A stretch of DNA of 64,000 bases from an uncultured Myxococcales bacterium (lineage in GTDB: Bacteria > Myxococcota > Myxococcia > Myxococcales > Myxococcaceae), in the NCBI GenBank assembly GCA_937980205.1, contig CALJKW010000064.1, positions 124,001 through 188,000 on the forward strand, given 5' to 3'. The position numbers and the translations under genes are program-made. Positions 1 to 10,110 of this stretch are shown one piece after another. Under the pieces are notes generated by a model. That model did not search any database, was not told the origin of the DNA, and saw nothing but the letters and a program-made list of their open reading frames with translations. Position 1 is the stretch's first letter. Every line of letters starts with the position of its first letter.

Positions 1-111
1 ATCGTGGACCCGACCTTGGAGCTCGATGTGGGCAGGCGCCTCGTCGTGCCCAGCCTCCGCGTGCTGACCGACGTCATCCTCAGTGAGCAGCGCCGGAGGT
101 CCGACGCGTGA
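1..111 (+). CDS. C-terminal fragment of a probable tail protein
   Basis: Thirty-six codons are open in frame 1 from the window edge to a TGA at 109-111. This stop overlaps the GTG start of the gpD-like gene by four bases (GTGA), the tight coupling seen throughout this cluster. The N-terminus is missing. The visible end has the pattern DPTLELDVGRRLVVPS, vaguely like the end of LysM/gpX-type tail proteins, which often precede gpD. That identity is a guess from position; only the existence of the ORF end is well supported. Confidence 0.5.
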   Translation: MVDPTLELDVGRRLVVPSLRVLTDVILSEQRRRSDA

Positions 112-1385
112 CCATCGTCGACCGCAGCGGGCCCGGCGTGCGCATCACGCTGCTCGACAACGAACGCGCACCAAGCGGCGAGCCGCTCGACCTCGCTGGG
201 CGCATCATCGCCTTCACCTACGAGGACGCCGAGAAGAAGGCCGACCAGGTCTCGCTCCAGCTCGACAACTTCGACCTCGTGCTGTTCGAGCGTGCGGAGC
301 TGGTGGGCGGCGCGACGCTCGAAGTGTCCTGGGGCTACCCCGGCAACATGGCGCCGCCTCGCAGGGTCGTCGTGAAGAAGCTCAAGGGCTTCCAGACACT
401 GACCATCGATGGCCAGGCCACGAGTGTCTTGATGAACCGCGAGGCGAAGACACGCTCCTGGGCGAACAAGTCGCGCGCCGACGTCGTGCGGGAGATCGCC
501 GCCGAGCACGGCTACGAGGGCGAGTTTCTCGACGTCGAGGACACCGGCGACGTGCTCGACACCATCAGCCAGAGCGCCGAGACCGATGCGCGCTTCCTCC
601 GGCGCCTCGCCGCGCGCGAGGAGTACGAGTACTTCGTCGACGACACGGGCTTTCACTGGCGCTCGCGCGATCAGGCCAGCGCGCCGAAGCACGTGCTGAC
701 GTGGTTCTCCGACCCGGGGCGCGGCGACATCATCTCGGTCAGCGTCGAGAGCGATCTCCAGCGACGCGCCGGCCGCGTCGAGGTGCGTGGGCGCGACCCG
801 CTCGCCAAGACCACGGTGGAGTCGGCGGCGACAAGCGCCACGGTCGAGCGCGCGACGCTGAGCGACGTCCTCGAGGTGGTCGATCGCGAGACCGGCGAGA
901 CCTCGCTCCAGGAGCGCAACGCAACGACCAGCGTGCATCCGACCTCCGCGCCGACGCCCGCTGCCGCCGAGCGCGAGTCTGCCGCGCGCTTCCGCCGCGC
1001 CGAACGCGAGACGGTGAAGCTCGCGCTGCAGGTGGTGGGCGACCCGACGCTGCGCGCGAAGCAGGTCGTCGAGGTGCGCGGCATCTCGAGCCTGCTCTCG
1101 GGCAAGTACTACGTGACCGAGGCGAAGCACGTCATCTCGTCCTCGGGCTACGTCGTCGACCTGAAGCTCACGCGCGACGGCACCGGCGCTCGCCGAGGCG
1201 CGGGCCCGAGCGCACGAGGGCAGCCGCAGGGCGGCGAGCCGAACCGCACCACACCGGCGACGGGCACGGTGACCGAACTCGAGCGCGTCGACCCGGAGAC
1301 GGGCCGCACCGTCGTCGAGTACCGGCACGACGGCAACGTCGTCGGCGTCGAGGACCCGGAGGCCGGCGTCAGCCGCATGTACTGA
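108..1385 (+). CDS. Phage late control protein gpD-like baseplate hub
   Basis: 425 residues, GTG start coupled to the preceding stop. The order of beta-rich segments and its place directly before a gpV-like gene match the phage gpD / VgrG N-terminal (gp27-like) family, which forms the trimeric hub above the tail spike of contractile tails. Residues about 1-330 look like the folded hub (for example ISQSAETDARFLRRLAAREE and a GKYYVTEAKHVI segment near 320-335). The last 90 residues are Gly/Pro/Thr-rich and probably a flexible linker toward the spike. Product and neighbours agree; host target or cargo cannot be read from it. Confidence 0.85.
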   Translation: MTIVDRSGPGVRITLLDNERAPSGEPLDLAGRIIAFTYEDAEKKADQVSLQLDNFDLVLFERAELVGGATLEVSWGYPGNMAPPRRVVVKKLKGFQTLTIDGQATSVLMNREAKTRSWANKSRADVVREIAAEHGYEGEFLDVEDTGDVLDTISQSAETDARFLRRLAAREEYEYFVDDTGFHWRSRDQASAPKHVLTWFSDPGRGDIISVSVESDLQRRAGRVEVRGRDPLAKTTVESAATSATVERATLSDVLEVVDRETGETSLQERNATTSVHPTSAPTPAAAERESAARFRRAERETVKLALQVVGDPTLRAKQVVEVRGISSLLSGKYYVTEAKHVISSSGYVVDLKLTRDGTGARRGAGPSARGQPQGGEPNRTTPATGTVTELERVDPETGRTVVEYRHDGNVVGVEDPEAGVSRMY

Positions 1386-1396
1386 GGAGCCACGCG

Positions 1397-1975
1397 ATGA
1401 GCACCTTCGACGACGACATCCACACGCACGATTCGCGGCTCCTCGGCATGTACGTGGGCTACGTGACGAAGCGCGACGACGAGGAGCAGCTCGGTCGTGT
1501 GCGCGTCTGCATCCCCGGCGTGCTCGAGCCCGAGAGCGCGTGGGCGTGGCCGCTGGGGACGAGCGGCGGCGGCTCGAAGGACCGGGGCTTCTTCGCGGTG
1601 CCCGAGGAGGGCGCCGAGGTCGCGGTCTTCTTCAACCAGGGCAACGTCGATGCGCCGTACTACCTCGCGGCGCACTGGGGAAAGCCGAACGGAGAGAGCG
1701 AGGTCCCCGAGGAGGCGCAGAAGAACCCGCCCGACAACCGCGTGCTCGCCACGCAGAGCTTTCGCGTCGAGCTCGATGAGACGAGCGGCGGGCGGAAGCT
1801 CCGGCTCACCAACAGGAAGACCGGCGACCACCTCGTCTTCGACGCCGAGGAGAACACCGTGACGCTGCAGGCGACGACGGCGCTCACGCTGCGCGCGGTC
1901 GGCGCCATCAGCATCGAGGGCACGCAGATCACCATCGGCGGCCGCGTCGTCCGGCCCATCGCCGCCCCCATCTGA
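1397..1975 (+). CDS. Phage baseplate assembly protein V (gpV/gp5 OB-fold spike)
   Basis: 192 residues from the ATG at 1397, eleven bases after the gpD-like stop and preceded by GAGGAG. Residues about 15-95 (LGMYVGYVTKRDDEEQLGRV to a PYYLAAHWG segment) match the gpV/gp5 N-terminal OB-fold that bridges hub and spike. The C-terminal third has short repeated beta strands (TVTLQATTALTLRAVGAISI) typical of the beta-helical needle. A longer reading frame runs upstream to base 83 but is the arginine-rich shadow of gpD, so this start is preferred. Expected role: central spike tip of the contractile tail. Confidence 0.85.
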   Translation: MSTFDDDIHTHDSRLLGMYVGYVTKRDDEEQLGRVRVCIPGVLEPESAWAWPLGTSGGGSKDRGFFAVPEEGAEVAVFFNQGNVDAPYYLAAHWGKPNGESEVPEEAQKNPPDNRVLATQSFRVELDETSGGRKLRLTNRKTGDHLVFDAEENTVTLQATTALTLRAVGAISIEGTQITIGGRVVRPIAAPI

Positions 1976-1986
1976 AGGAGACGAAC

Positions 1987-2661
1987 GTGGCCCTCCCGAT
2001 CTGCCTCGAAATCCCTGAGCTCGGCGATCCGCCGGTCATCACGCTGCCGGGCGGCGTGAGCATCCAGCAGTTCAACCTGATGGAGGCCATCCAACCCGCG
2101 CTCACGCCGCTGATGCCCGTGTTCGACATCATCGACACCGTGGTGGCGGTCTTCAACTGCGTGAAGGCCATCCCGGACTCGCTCGGGCCGCCGCCGGACC
2201 CCACCGCGCTCGCCGCGTGCATCCCCGAGCTGGCCGAGAAGGTCTCGAAGCTCTTGAAGCTCATCCCGCAGCTCTCGCTGCCGTACACCATCATCGGCAT
2301 CATCGACCTGGTCATCGACACGCTGAGGCAGGCGCGCGATCAGCTCCTGCACCTGCAGCAGCAGATGCAGCAGATCCTCGGCGCCATCGATCGCGCGACC
2401 GAGCTCGAGGACGCGGGCCTCATGGCCATCACGAGCTGCGCGCAGGCGAACGTCGCGACCGAGGCGGCGAACGTCGGCAAGGCGCTCGCGAGCCTCGGCA
2501 AGCTCATCGGCATCCTCAACATCTTCCTCGGCATGGTCGGCGCGCCCGAGGTGCCCGACCTCTCGAACCTCGCGGGACGTCCGCTCGACGAGGTAGTGCC
2601 GCCGATCGACGCCATCGTGAAGGCGCTCCAGGACGTGCGCGGCGCCATCCCGGTGCCGTGA
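1987..2661 (+). CDS. Unrecognised tail-cluster protein, helical
   Basis: 224 residues from a GTG with GAAGGAG just upstream. I do not recognise a family. The protein is rich in Leu, Ile, Pro and Gln. It has a long amphipathic helical stretch around 105-135 (DQLLHLQQQMQQILGAIDRA) and hydrophobic helices around 95-105 and 170-185. It sits between the spike (gpV) and wedge (gp25) genes with only 10-11 base gaps, so a structural baseplate or spike-associated role is inferred from position alone. No signal peptide is seen. Confidence 0.7.
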   Translation: MALPICLEIPELGDPPVITLPGGVSIQQFNLMEAIQPALTPLMPVFDIIDTVVAVFNCVKAIPDSLGPPPDPTALAACIPELAEKVSKLLKLIPQLSLPYTIIGIIDLVIDTLRQARDQLLHLQQQMQQILGAIDRATELEDAGLMAITSCAQANVATEAANVGKALASLGKLIGILNIFLGMVGAPEVPDLSNLAGRPLDEVVPPIDAIVKALQDVRGAIPVP

Positions 2662-2671
2662 GGAGGACGCC

Positions 2672-3052
2672 ATGAGCCGCGAAGCCCAGAACCTCCTCAT
2701 CCCGTTCCGGCGCGACAAGAAGCGCGACTTCGCGGTGGGCAGCGGTGAGGCGCTGCTCGCATCGAAGGTCCGCCAAGCCTTGCTCACGGAGGGCGCCACG
2801 GCGCGCTCGTCGGGGGAGCTGCCCTGGCGTACCAACTTCGGCGCGGGGCTGGCCCTCCTGCGCCACCAGCGCAACGCCGCCGCCCTGAAGGAGCTGGCCC
2901 GCGTCTACGTGCGCGACGCCCTCAAGCGCTGGGTCCCGGGCGCCACCCTCGTGAGCCTCGCCGTCGAGCAGGACGGTCCGGCCCTGACGCTGCGGGTGCG
3001 CGTCCGCGAGCGCGAGACCAGCGCGGCGGTGGCCGTGTCGATCGAGCGGTGA
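2672..3052 (+). CDS. GPW/gp25-family baseplate wedge protein
   Basis: 126 residues, ATG at 2672 with AGGAGG upstream. The central GELPWRTNFGAGLALLRH segment (about residues 49-66) is the conserved core of the GPW/gp25 family, the lysozyme-like inner wedge protein that links sheath and baseplate in contractile tails. Length is normal for the family. It lies just upstream of the gpJ/gp47 gene, the usual order, supporting a contractile rather than siphovirus-type tail. Confidence 0.88.
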   Translation: MSREAQNLLIPFRRDKKRDFAVGSGEALLASKVRQALLTEGATARSSGELPWRTNFGAGLALLRHQRNAAALKELARVYVRDALKRWVPGATLVSLAVEQDGPALTLRVRVRERETSAAVAVSIER

Positions 3053-3073
3053 GCCCGTCCCCGAGAGCTGGTT

Positions 3074-3097
3074 CTCCGGGGCTTTGCCTCCCCGGAG
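3074..3097 (+). promoter_or_regulatory. Hairpin that would bury the gpJ ribosome binding site
   Basis: CTCCGGGG (3074-3081) is the exact complement of CCCCGGAG (3090-3097), with an 8-base loop. The right arm contains the GGAG used as Shine-Dalgarno for the GTG start at 3108. Translation of the baseplate J gene could therefore be dampened unless ribosomes from upstream open the stem. The loop carries most of a 13-base motif that recurs at 8151-8163 before the fibre gene. Confidence 0.5.
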
Positions 3098-3107
3098 GCA
3101 TCCCGCC

Positions 3108-4628
3108 GTGGCCACGCTGCCCGAGTCCGTCGACTACACCGACAAAGACTTCGACGCCCTTCGGGCGCGGCTGATCGCGCTCATCAAGAGCGTGTTCCCC
3201 GACTGGACCGACTTCGACGTCGCCAGCTTCGGGAACCTCCTCGTCGAGCTCTACGCCTACGTCGGCGACGTCCTGACCTTCTACCAGGACAACCTCGCTC
3301 GCGAGTCACGCCTCGTCACGGCCACGCAGCGCAAGAGCGTCATGGCGCTGGCGAAGATGCTCGGCTACCGGCTCCACGGCGCGCAGGCGGCGACCGCTGA
3401 GGTCTGGCTCCAGCTTGCGCGTGTGCCGGTGGCGAGCGTCACCATCCCGGCCGGCACGGTGCTGCGCACGCAGGAGGTCACCGAGCCGGTGCGCTTCCAG
3501 CTCCTCGCGCCCGCCGTCATCGGGGCCGCCGCCGATCCTCCGCGCGTCGTCGCGCTGGTGGAGAACTCGAAGGCGCACACGCAACTCTTCGACGCGCGCG
3601 GGCTCGCCGACCTCGAGCTGCATCTCGACTTCGCCCCGTACCTCGACGACTCGGCCGTCGTCTCGACGCCGCAGGGTGCGTTCACCGAGGTCGACAGCTT
3701 CCTCGACTCGCGCCCGAACGACCGGCACTTCGTGGTCGCCGTCGACCAGAACGACCGCGCGACGCTGCGCTTCGGCAACGGTGTGAGCGGCATGCCACCG
3801 AGCGGCACCGTCTCGGTCACCTACAAGACCGGCGGCGGCAGCGCGGGCAACGTCGACGCCGAGCGCATCGCGGTCATCGAGGGCGCCTTCAAGGACGCCT
3901 ACGGCAACGCTGTGCAGGTCTCGGTGCGGAACCCGGCACCAGCCTCGGGCGGCGCCGACCGGCAGACCGTCGCGTCGGCGAAGCTGCTCGCGCCCGAGAG
4001 CCTGCGTGCGCTGACGAGGACCGTTGCCCGAGAGGACTTCGAGATCAACGCGCGCCGTCTCTCCGGCGTCGCTCGCTCGCTGATGCTCACATCGAACGAG
4101 GACCCGACCATCGCAGAGAACACCGGCATCCTCTACGTCATCCCGCAGTCCCAGGCGCCCGGCGCGATCCCCACGCCTGCGCTCAAGAACCTCGTGCTCC
4201 AGCAGGTGACCGAGGTCTACCCCTGCACGCTCACGTTCCAGGTCAGCGTGCAGGACCCGGTCTACAAGACCGTCGACGTCGCCGCGCGCATCTTCCTGCG
4301 CCAAGGCTATGCGCCGAACGACGTGCGCGACCGCGTGCGCGCAAACCTCGCCGCGTACTTCCGCGTGAACGAGCCTGACGGGACGCCGAACCCGCTCGTC
4401 GACTTCGGCTTCAACATCAAGGACGCCGAGGGCAACCCGGTCGGCGAGATCGCCTGGTCGGACCTCTTCAACGTCATCCGCGACACGCCGGGCGTGCGGA
4501 AGATGGGCGACGCGCGTCTCGACCTGACGCTCAACGGCCTGCCTGCCGACGTGCGCCTCAACGTGCGCGAGTTCCCGGTGCTGCGGACCGTGACGCTGGT
4601 GAACGGCGACACTGGGGAGCTGCTCTGA
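3108..4628 (+). CDS. Baseplate J/gp47-family protein
   Basis: 506 residues. I chose the GTG at 3108, ten bases after a GGAGG, over a TTG at 3084 that lies inside the hairpin loop and has no ribosome site. The protein starts MATLPESVDYTDKDFDALRA, typical of gp47/gpJ-like proteins. It has the family's FGNLLVELYAYVGDVLTFYQDN core at about 45-65 and a C-terminal half with repeated alpha/beta modules (TREDFE-like AREDFEINARRLSGVAR near 305-320). In contractile tails this is the outer wedge protein that rearranges on firing. The stop overlaps the next ATG (TGATG). Confidence 0.88.
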   Translation: MATLPESVDYTDKDFDALRARLIALIKSVFPDWTDFDVASFGNLLVELYAYVGDVLTFYQDNLARESRLVTATQRKSVMALAKMLGYRLHGAQAATAEVWLQLARVPVASVTIPAGTVLRTQEVTEPVRFQLLAPAVIGAAADPPRVVALVENSKAHTQLFDARGLADLELHLDFAPYLDDSAVVSTPQGAFTEVDSFLDSRPNDRHFVVAVDQNDRATLRFGNGVSGMPPSGTVSVTYKTGGGSAGNVDAERIAVIEGAFKDAYGNAVQVSVRNPAPASGGADRQTVASAKLLAPESLRALTRTVAREDFEINARRLSGVARSLMLTSNEDPTIAENTGILYVIPQSQAPGAIPTPALKNLVLQQVTEVYPCTLTFQVSVQDPVYKTVDVAARIFLRQGYAPNDVRDRVRANLAAYFRVNEPDGTPNPLVDFGFNIKDAEGNPVGEIAWSDLFNVIRDTPGVRKMGDARLDLTLNGLPADVRLNVREFPVLRTVTLVNGDTGELL

Positions 4629-5176
4629 TGGCGATCCTCAATCCCAGCTTCGAGGATGCGGGGCCGCTGCCCGGCGAGGCCGAGCACTGGGCGCTCTCGG
4701 CGGTGACGAGCCTCGAGGAGATCGCGGGCTTCGGCACCGCGCCCGAGGAGGCATGGGAGGACTTCGAGCGGTGGTTCGAGTTGCTCGACTCCATCGACGA
4801 CGTGGTCGTCGTGCTCGCGTTCTTCGACAGCGCGCTCAAGGGCTACGAGGAGTTCGAGAGCGGCTGGGCCAACGTCGTCTACCTCTACGACCTTCCGCCT
4901 GCGCAGCTCGTCACCGCGACCTTCGACGGGCTCGCTGCCGAGGAGTGCGAGACAGGGTGGAGCAACGTCCCCTACGCGCTCGAGTGGGCCGACGTCACCG
5001 CCGCGACGGGGGCCTTCGACGGCGAGCCGCGCGAGGACTTCGAGGACCAGTGGCGCAGCAACCAGCTCTACGCCTGGACGTGGGCGGCCGTCACCTCGAC
5101 CACCGCGATGTTCGACGCGGGCGCGCAAACCGTCGAGGACTTCAACAACGGGTGGACGCCCGCGACGACGCAGTGA
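4628..5176 (+). CDS. Unrecognised tail-cluster protein with Trp/Phe-rich tandem repeats
   Basis: 182 residues, ATG overlapping the gpJ stop. After a start MAILNPSFEDAG, the protein consists of at least three degenerate units of about 33 residues. Each has the pattern acidic-x-F/C-E-x-G/Q-W, then N-x-x-Y, then A-x-V-T-x-x-T-A-x-F-D (units near residues 75-106, 107-138 and 139-171, with a partial fourth ending DFNNGW). Conserved Trp, Phe, Tyr and acidic residues suggest a binding or stacking repeat. No family is recognised; a tail-tip decoration or adhesin role is inferred only from place in the cluster. Confidence 0.7.
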   Translation: MAILNPSFEDAGPLPGEAEHWALSAVTSLEEIAGFGTAPEEAWEDFERWFELLDSIDDVVVVLAFFDSALKGYEEFESGWANVVYLYDLPPAQLVTATFDGLAAEECETGWSNVPYALEWADVTAATGAFDGEPREDFEDQWRSNQLYAWTWAAVTSTTAMFDAGAQTVEDFNNGWTPATTQ

Positions 5177-5186
5177 GGAGCAGGCC

Positions 5187-5882
5187 ATGGCCGAAGCAGA
5201 CTGGACGTACCTCAACGACGGGCTCGACATCGCAACGGTGGACCGGGGCGTGACCGCGGGCATCGCGCGCCCACCGGGCGGCGGCAGCTTCCTCTACGCC
5301 TTCAACTCGCTCTCTGCCGTCGAGGGAGCGGTGGGCCTCTTCGCCAACCTCGCCAGCTTCGCTCCGATGGCCAAGGGCGGCTCCATTCGAGGCGTCGTGC
5401 AGCGTGGCCCGGGCGGCGGCCCCACCGGCTTCTCGCCGTTCTTGTTCCTCTGCTGCCAGGGCAACTCGGTCAACGACAGCGCGTACCTGCTCGGCCTCTC
5501 CGACGACGATCCGCACCGCATTGTGCTCCGCAAGGGCGCCGTGACGGTCGGCCTGCCCACGGCCGACGGGCCCGGCGTGCTGCTCAAGTCGGCGGCGTCG
5601 TTCGCGCAGGCGACCTGGCTCCACCTGCGCCTCGATGTCATCGTGAACACCAACGGCGACGTCGTCCTCAAGGTCTTCCAGAACGACCTCGCGCTGCACG
5701 CGCTCGGCACGCCGCCTGATTGGCAGCCCGTGTCCGGCATGGTGGAGTTCATCGACGACCACCTCGGCATCAACTCCGGCTCGCAGCCGCTCACGTCGGG
5801 GCGCGGCGGCTTCGGCTTCTCCGTGAGGGATGTCACGCGGCGCGCGTACTTCGATCATCTCGAGCTGTTCCGGCAGGTGTGA
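5187..5882 (+). CDS. Unrecognised tail-cluster protein, beta-rich
   Basis: 231 residues, ATG at 5187 preceded by GAGGAGCAGG. The sequence is rich in Gly and alternating hydrophobic residues, with a late WLHLRLDVIVNTNGDVVLKVFQND strand pattern. It ends in FDHLELFRQV, a layout reminiscent of concanavalin/LamG-like jelly-roll domains used as receptor-binding modules. That fold is my inference; no catalytic motif is visible. It is three bases upstream of the next gene and clearly part of the same transcript. Confidence 0.65.
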   Translation: MAEADWTYLNDGLDIATVDRGVTAGIARPPGGGSFLYAFNSLSAVEGAVGLFANLASFAPMAKGGSIRGVVQRGPGGGPTGFSPFLFLCCQGNSVNDSAYLLGLSDDDPHRIVLRKGAVTVGLPTADGPGVLLKSAASFAQATWLHLRLDVIVNTNGDVVLKVFQNDLALHALGTPPDWQPVSGMVEFIDDHLGINSGSQPLTSGRGGFGFSVRDVTRRAYFDHLELFRQV

Positions 5883-5885
5883 GCG

Positions 5886-6275
5886 ATGGCGCTGACCGCG
5901 TTCACCAGCCGTCTCGGGCGCGGACAGGGGCGCCTCGCGACTTCGAAGGCGACGGGCGGCGACTACGCCTTCGTCCTCGGCGATGCCGAGCCCGGGCGCC
6001 TCTTCGAGCTCGCGCCCGGCGACCACGCGGAGGTAACGCAGCAGACGGACCTCACCGGCGTGATGCTGGTGCGGGCGCTCCTGCGGTTGCGCGTGCCCGC
6101 GTCGACCCCTCCGGGGCTCGCGTGGGAGGCCAGCATCATCGTCGATGGCACCAAGCTCGCGTCCATGCGCGCCAAGCCCGGCCGCGAGCGTCTCGTCACC
6201 GACCTCGCCGCGAACGTCTCGAAGCTCTCGGGCCTGCACACCACCGGGGTGCGGCTCGAGCTGGTGACCGCGTGA
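5886..6275 (+). CDS. Unrecognised small tail-cluster protein
   Basis: 129 residues, ATG at 5886, four bases after the preceding stop. Composition is typical of the neighbouring structural genes: no signal peptide, no membrane helix, mixed alpha/beta. I recognise no family. The central LVRALLRLRVPASTPPGLAW segment suggests a beta sandwich. Its place between a possible receptor-binding protein and the gpI-like protein suggests a tail-tip component. Confidence 0.6.
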   Translation: MALTAFTSRLGRGQGRLATSKATGGDYAFVLGDAEPGRLFELAPGDHAEVTQQTDLTGVMLVRALLRLRVPASTPPGLAWEASIIVDGTKLASMRAKPGRERLVTDLAANVSKLSGLHTTGVRLELVTA

Positions 6276-6285
6276 GGAGCCCGGC

Positions 6286-7623
6286 ATGAGCACCATCGAG
6301 CTGCCCGCGCTGTACGTCGACTCGGTCGCGCTCGTCGCAGCGACGCCGAGGCTCGTGCTCGTGAACCGTGACCCGAGCCCCGGCGAGAGCGGCGTGCCCA
6401 TCGACGCGACCATCGCCCTCGAGCTGGTCGACACCGGGCCGGACGGCGTGGAGCGCTCGACCGCGCGCGTGTGGATCGACGGCGTCCTCGCGTTCGACGG
6501 CAGCGCCGTGCCCGAGCTCGCCCCGGCCTTCGCGGGCCCGCTGGCCAGCGTCACGCAGACCACCGACACGCTGCGCGTCGTGCTGCATCCGGTGGCTCCG
6601 CTCGCGAGCCTGGCAACGGTCCACGTGCGCGTGCTCGCTCAGACCGTGGGCGGCGCGGCCTCGCTCGACGAGGTGTACTCGTTCGTCGTCGAGGACCGGA
6701 CTGCGCCGCGTGTCGTCGGCGCACAGGCGCTCGCGCAGAAGACCGTGCGCGTGGGATTCGACGAGTCGGTGCTGGTCCCGAGCGGGGCTAGCTTCCACCT
6801 CACGCCGAAGGGCGCGCCGGCCGTCTCAGTCGCCGTCGCCGGTGTGAACGTCGAGGGGAGTGTCGTCCTCCTCACGCTCGACACCGAGATGACGCCCGAC
6901 GTGCTTCACGAGGTCGTGGCCGTCGGCGTGACGGATCTCTTCGGCAACGCCGTCCTCGGCCCCTACGACCGCGCCACCTTCACCGGCTTCCGTCCCGCGC
7001 GCCCGGAGCGGCGCCGCTTCGATCTGTGGCGCATGCTGCCGAAGCACAACCGACGCGACGACCACACCGGCGACTTGTTCCGATTCGTCGCGTGCCTGCA
7101 GGAGGTAACGGACCTCCTGCTCGCCGACGTCGATCGCTGGCCCGATATCTTCGACCTCGAGCGCGCGCCCGAGGCCTTCGTCGACCTCATCCTGCGAGAC
7201 CTCGGCAACCCGTTCCCGTTCGAGCTCGACGCGATGGGCAAGCGGCGGCTCGCGTCGGTGCTCGTCGAGATGTACCGGCAGAAGGGCACGGCCAAGGGCA
7301 TCCAGAACGCGATCCGCTTCTTCCTCGGCATCGACATCTCGGCCATCACGCCCTTCAACGCCGACACGCTCTACCTCGGCGAGTCGCTGCTGGGCGTCGA
7401 CTGGGTGCTCGGCCCCTCCGACCGCTTCGCGCGCTACGCTTTCAACGTCGAGGTCGCGCGCATCCTCACCGACCGTGAGCGCCAGCAGCTCCGCGCCATC
7501 GTCGAGTACCTGAAGCCCGCGCACACGCACTTCGTAGACCTCGTCGAGCCGCTGCCGCCGGTGCTGCCGAACCACTGGGAGCTGGGCCTCAGCGACCTGG
7601 GCGAGACCACGGACCTACACTGA
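6286..7623 (+). CDS. gpI-like phage tail protein with N-terminal Ig-like domains
   Basis: 445 residues, ATG at 6286 with GAGGAG upstream. Residues about 20-235 contain two Ig-like modules: VNRDPSPGESGVPIDATIAL opens the first, and DRTAPRVVGAQAL near 137 opens the second, the style of bacterial SbsA-like Ig repeats. Residues about 240-400 match the phage tail protein I / TIGR02242-type domain (LWRMLPKHNRRDD, LFRFVACLQEVTDLLLADVD, YRQKGTAKGIQNAIRFFLGI). In P2-like tails gpI joins baseplate to fibres. The stop overlaps the end of the convergent HNH gene by nine bases. Confidence 0.82.
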   Translation: MSTIELPALYVDSVALVAATPRLVLVNRDPSPGESGVPIDATIALELVDTGPDGVERSTARVWIDGVLAFDGSAVPELAPAFAGPLASVTQTTDTLRVVLHPVAPLASLATVHVRVLAQTVGGAASLDEVYSFVVEDRTAPRVVGAQALAQKTVRVGFDESVLVPSGASFHLTPKGAPAVSVAVAGVNVEGSVVLLTLDTEMTPDVLHEVVAVGVTDLFGNAVLGPYDRATFTGFRPARPERRRFDLWRMLPKHNRRDDHTGDLFRFVACLQEVTDLLLADVDRWPDIFDLERAPEAFVDLILRDLGNPFPFELDAMGKRRLASVLVEMYRQKGTAKGIQNAIRFFLGIDISAITPFNADTLYLGESLLGVDWVLGPSDRFARYAFNVEVARILTDRERQQLRAIVEYLKPAHTHFVDLVEPLPPVLPNHWELGLSDLGETTDLH

Positions 7624-8079
7624 CTTCTTCACGGCTTCGCGCAGCCTGGTACAGGCCGAGTGGAACTCATTGATGATGTGCTCCGCGTCCAGGAGAGCCG
7701 CCTTCACCGCCGGATGCATCGCGGGATCGCGAGCTGGATGCTGAGTCACCCACGCTTCGATCCGCTCGATCCGTCTTCGGCGTTCCACGTCATCCGGGCA
7801 TTTGTCCTGGAGGAACGCGCGCCAGGGTTGCTCTCGCTTCTCGTCGCCGTTGCACCGCGCGCACGCCAAGACACGGTTCATCGGCCCATTTCCGCCACCG
7901 CTCTCGAGGTGATCGAGGTGACCCGTTCTGCTCGCACGGTCGATGTGAACAGCGCAGTAGGCGCAGCTCGCGTCGAAGTGCCTCCAGAGGGCGTCCTCCA
8001 AGGCAGGCGTCAGGCAGGGGTCGACGATCTCCGAGAGCGTCCGGCGCATGATGTTCTTCGCCTGAGAGACAGTGGGCAC
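7615..8079 (-). CDS. HNH endonuclease, free-standing
   Basis: 154 residues read on the minus strand from a GTG at 8079 with GAGGA just upstream; an internal ATG at 8049 would give 144 residues. The protein starts VPTVSQAKNIMRRTLSEI. It carries CAYC near residue 40, HLDHL about twenty residues later, then N-R-V-L-A-C-A-R-C-N, i.e. an HNH core with a four-cysteine zinc site. It is the only minus-strand gene in the tail island, wedged between the gpI-like gene and the fibre gene. This is typical of intruding homing-type endonucleases, although a host defence or DNA-processing role is possible. No methyltransferase partner is seen. Confidence 0.8.
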   Translation of the reverse strand: MPTVSQAKNIMRRTLSEIVDPCLTPALEDALWRHFDASCAYCAVHIDRASRTGHLDHLESGGGNGPMNRVLACARCNGDEKREQPWRAFLQDKCPDDVERRRRIERIEAWVTQHPARDPAMHPAVKAALLDAEHIINEFHSACTRLREAVKKSV

Positions 8080-8154
8080 TGGGTCCTCGTGAGCTGGGCG
8101 GTCGCCACCATCTAACGCCCATCCGCTTGTCCCCGCCAGCCGCTGCTGCCGGCT

Positions 8155-8192
8155 TTGCCTCCCTGGAGAGCCACGTGGGCGCTCCGAGGCAA
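8155..8192 (+). promoter_or_regulatory. Inverted repeat over the fibre ribosome binding site
   Basis: TTGCCTC (8155-8161) pairs exactly with GAGGCAA (8186-8192), which overlaps the likely ribosome site (GAGGCAAGG) of the ATG at 8197. The left arm lies in GGCTTTGCCTCCC (8151-8163), identical to 3080-3092 before the gpJ gene. Both large tail genes therefore carry the same 13-base motif in a structure that could cover their start. Confidence 0.4.
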
Positions 8193-8196
8193 GGAC

Positions 8197-10101
<1,905 letters not shown>

Positions 10102-10110
10102 GGAGCATCG

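Noticed and set aside
83..1396. N-terminal extension of the gpV gene
   Set aside because: Arginine/alanine-rich shadow of the gpD-like gene. The gpV family start and a ribosome site are at 1397.
7660..8115. Plus-strand frame opposite the HNH gene
   Set aside because: No family match; the minus strand has the complete four-cysteine HNH core and a ribosome site.
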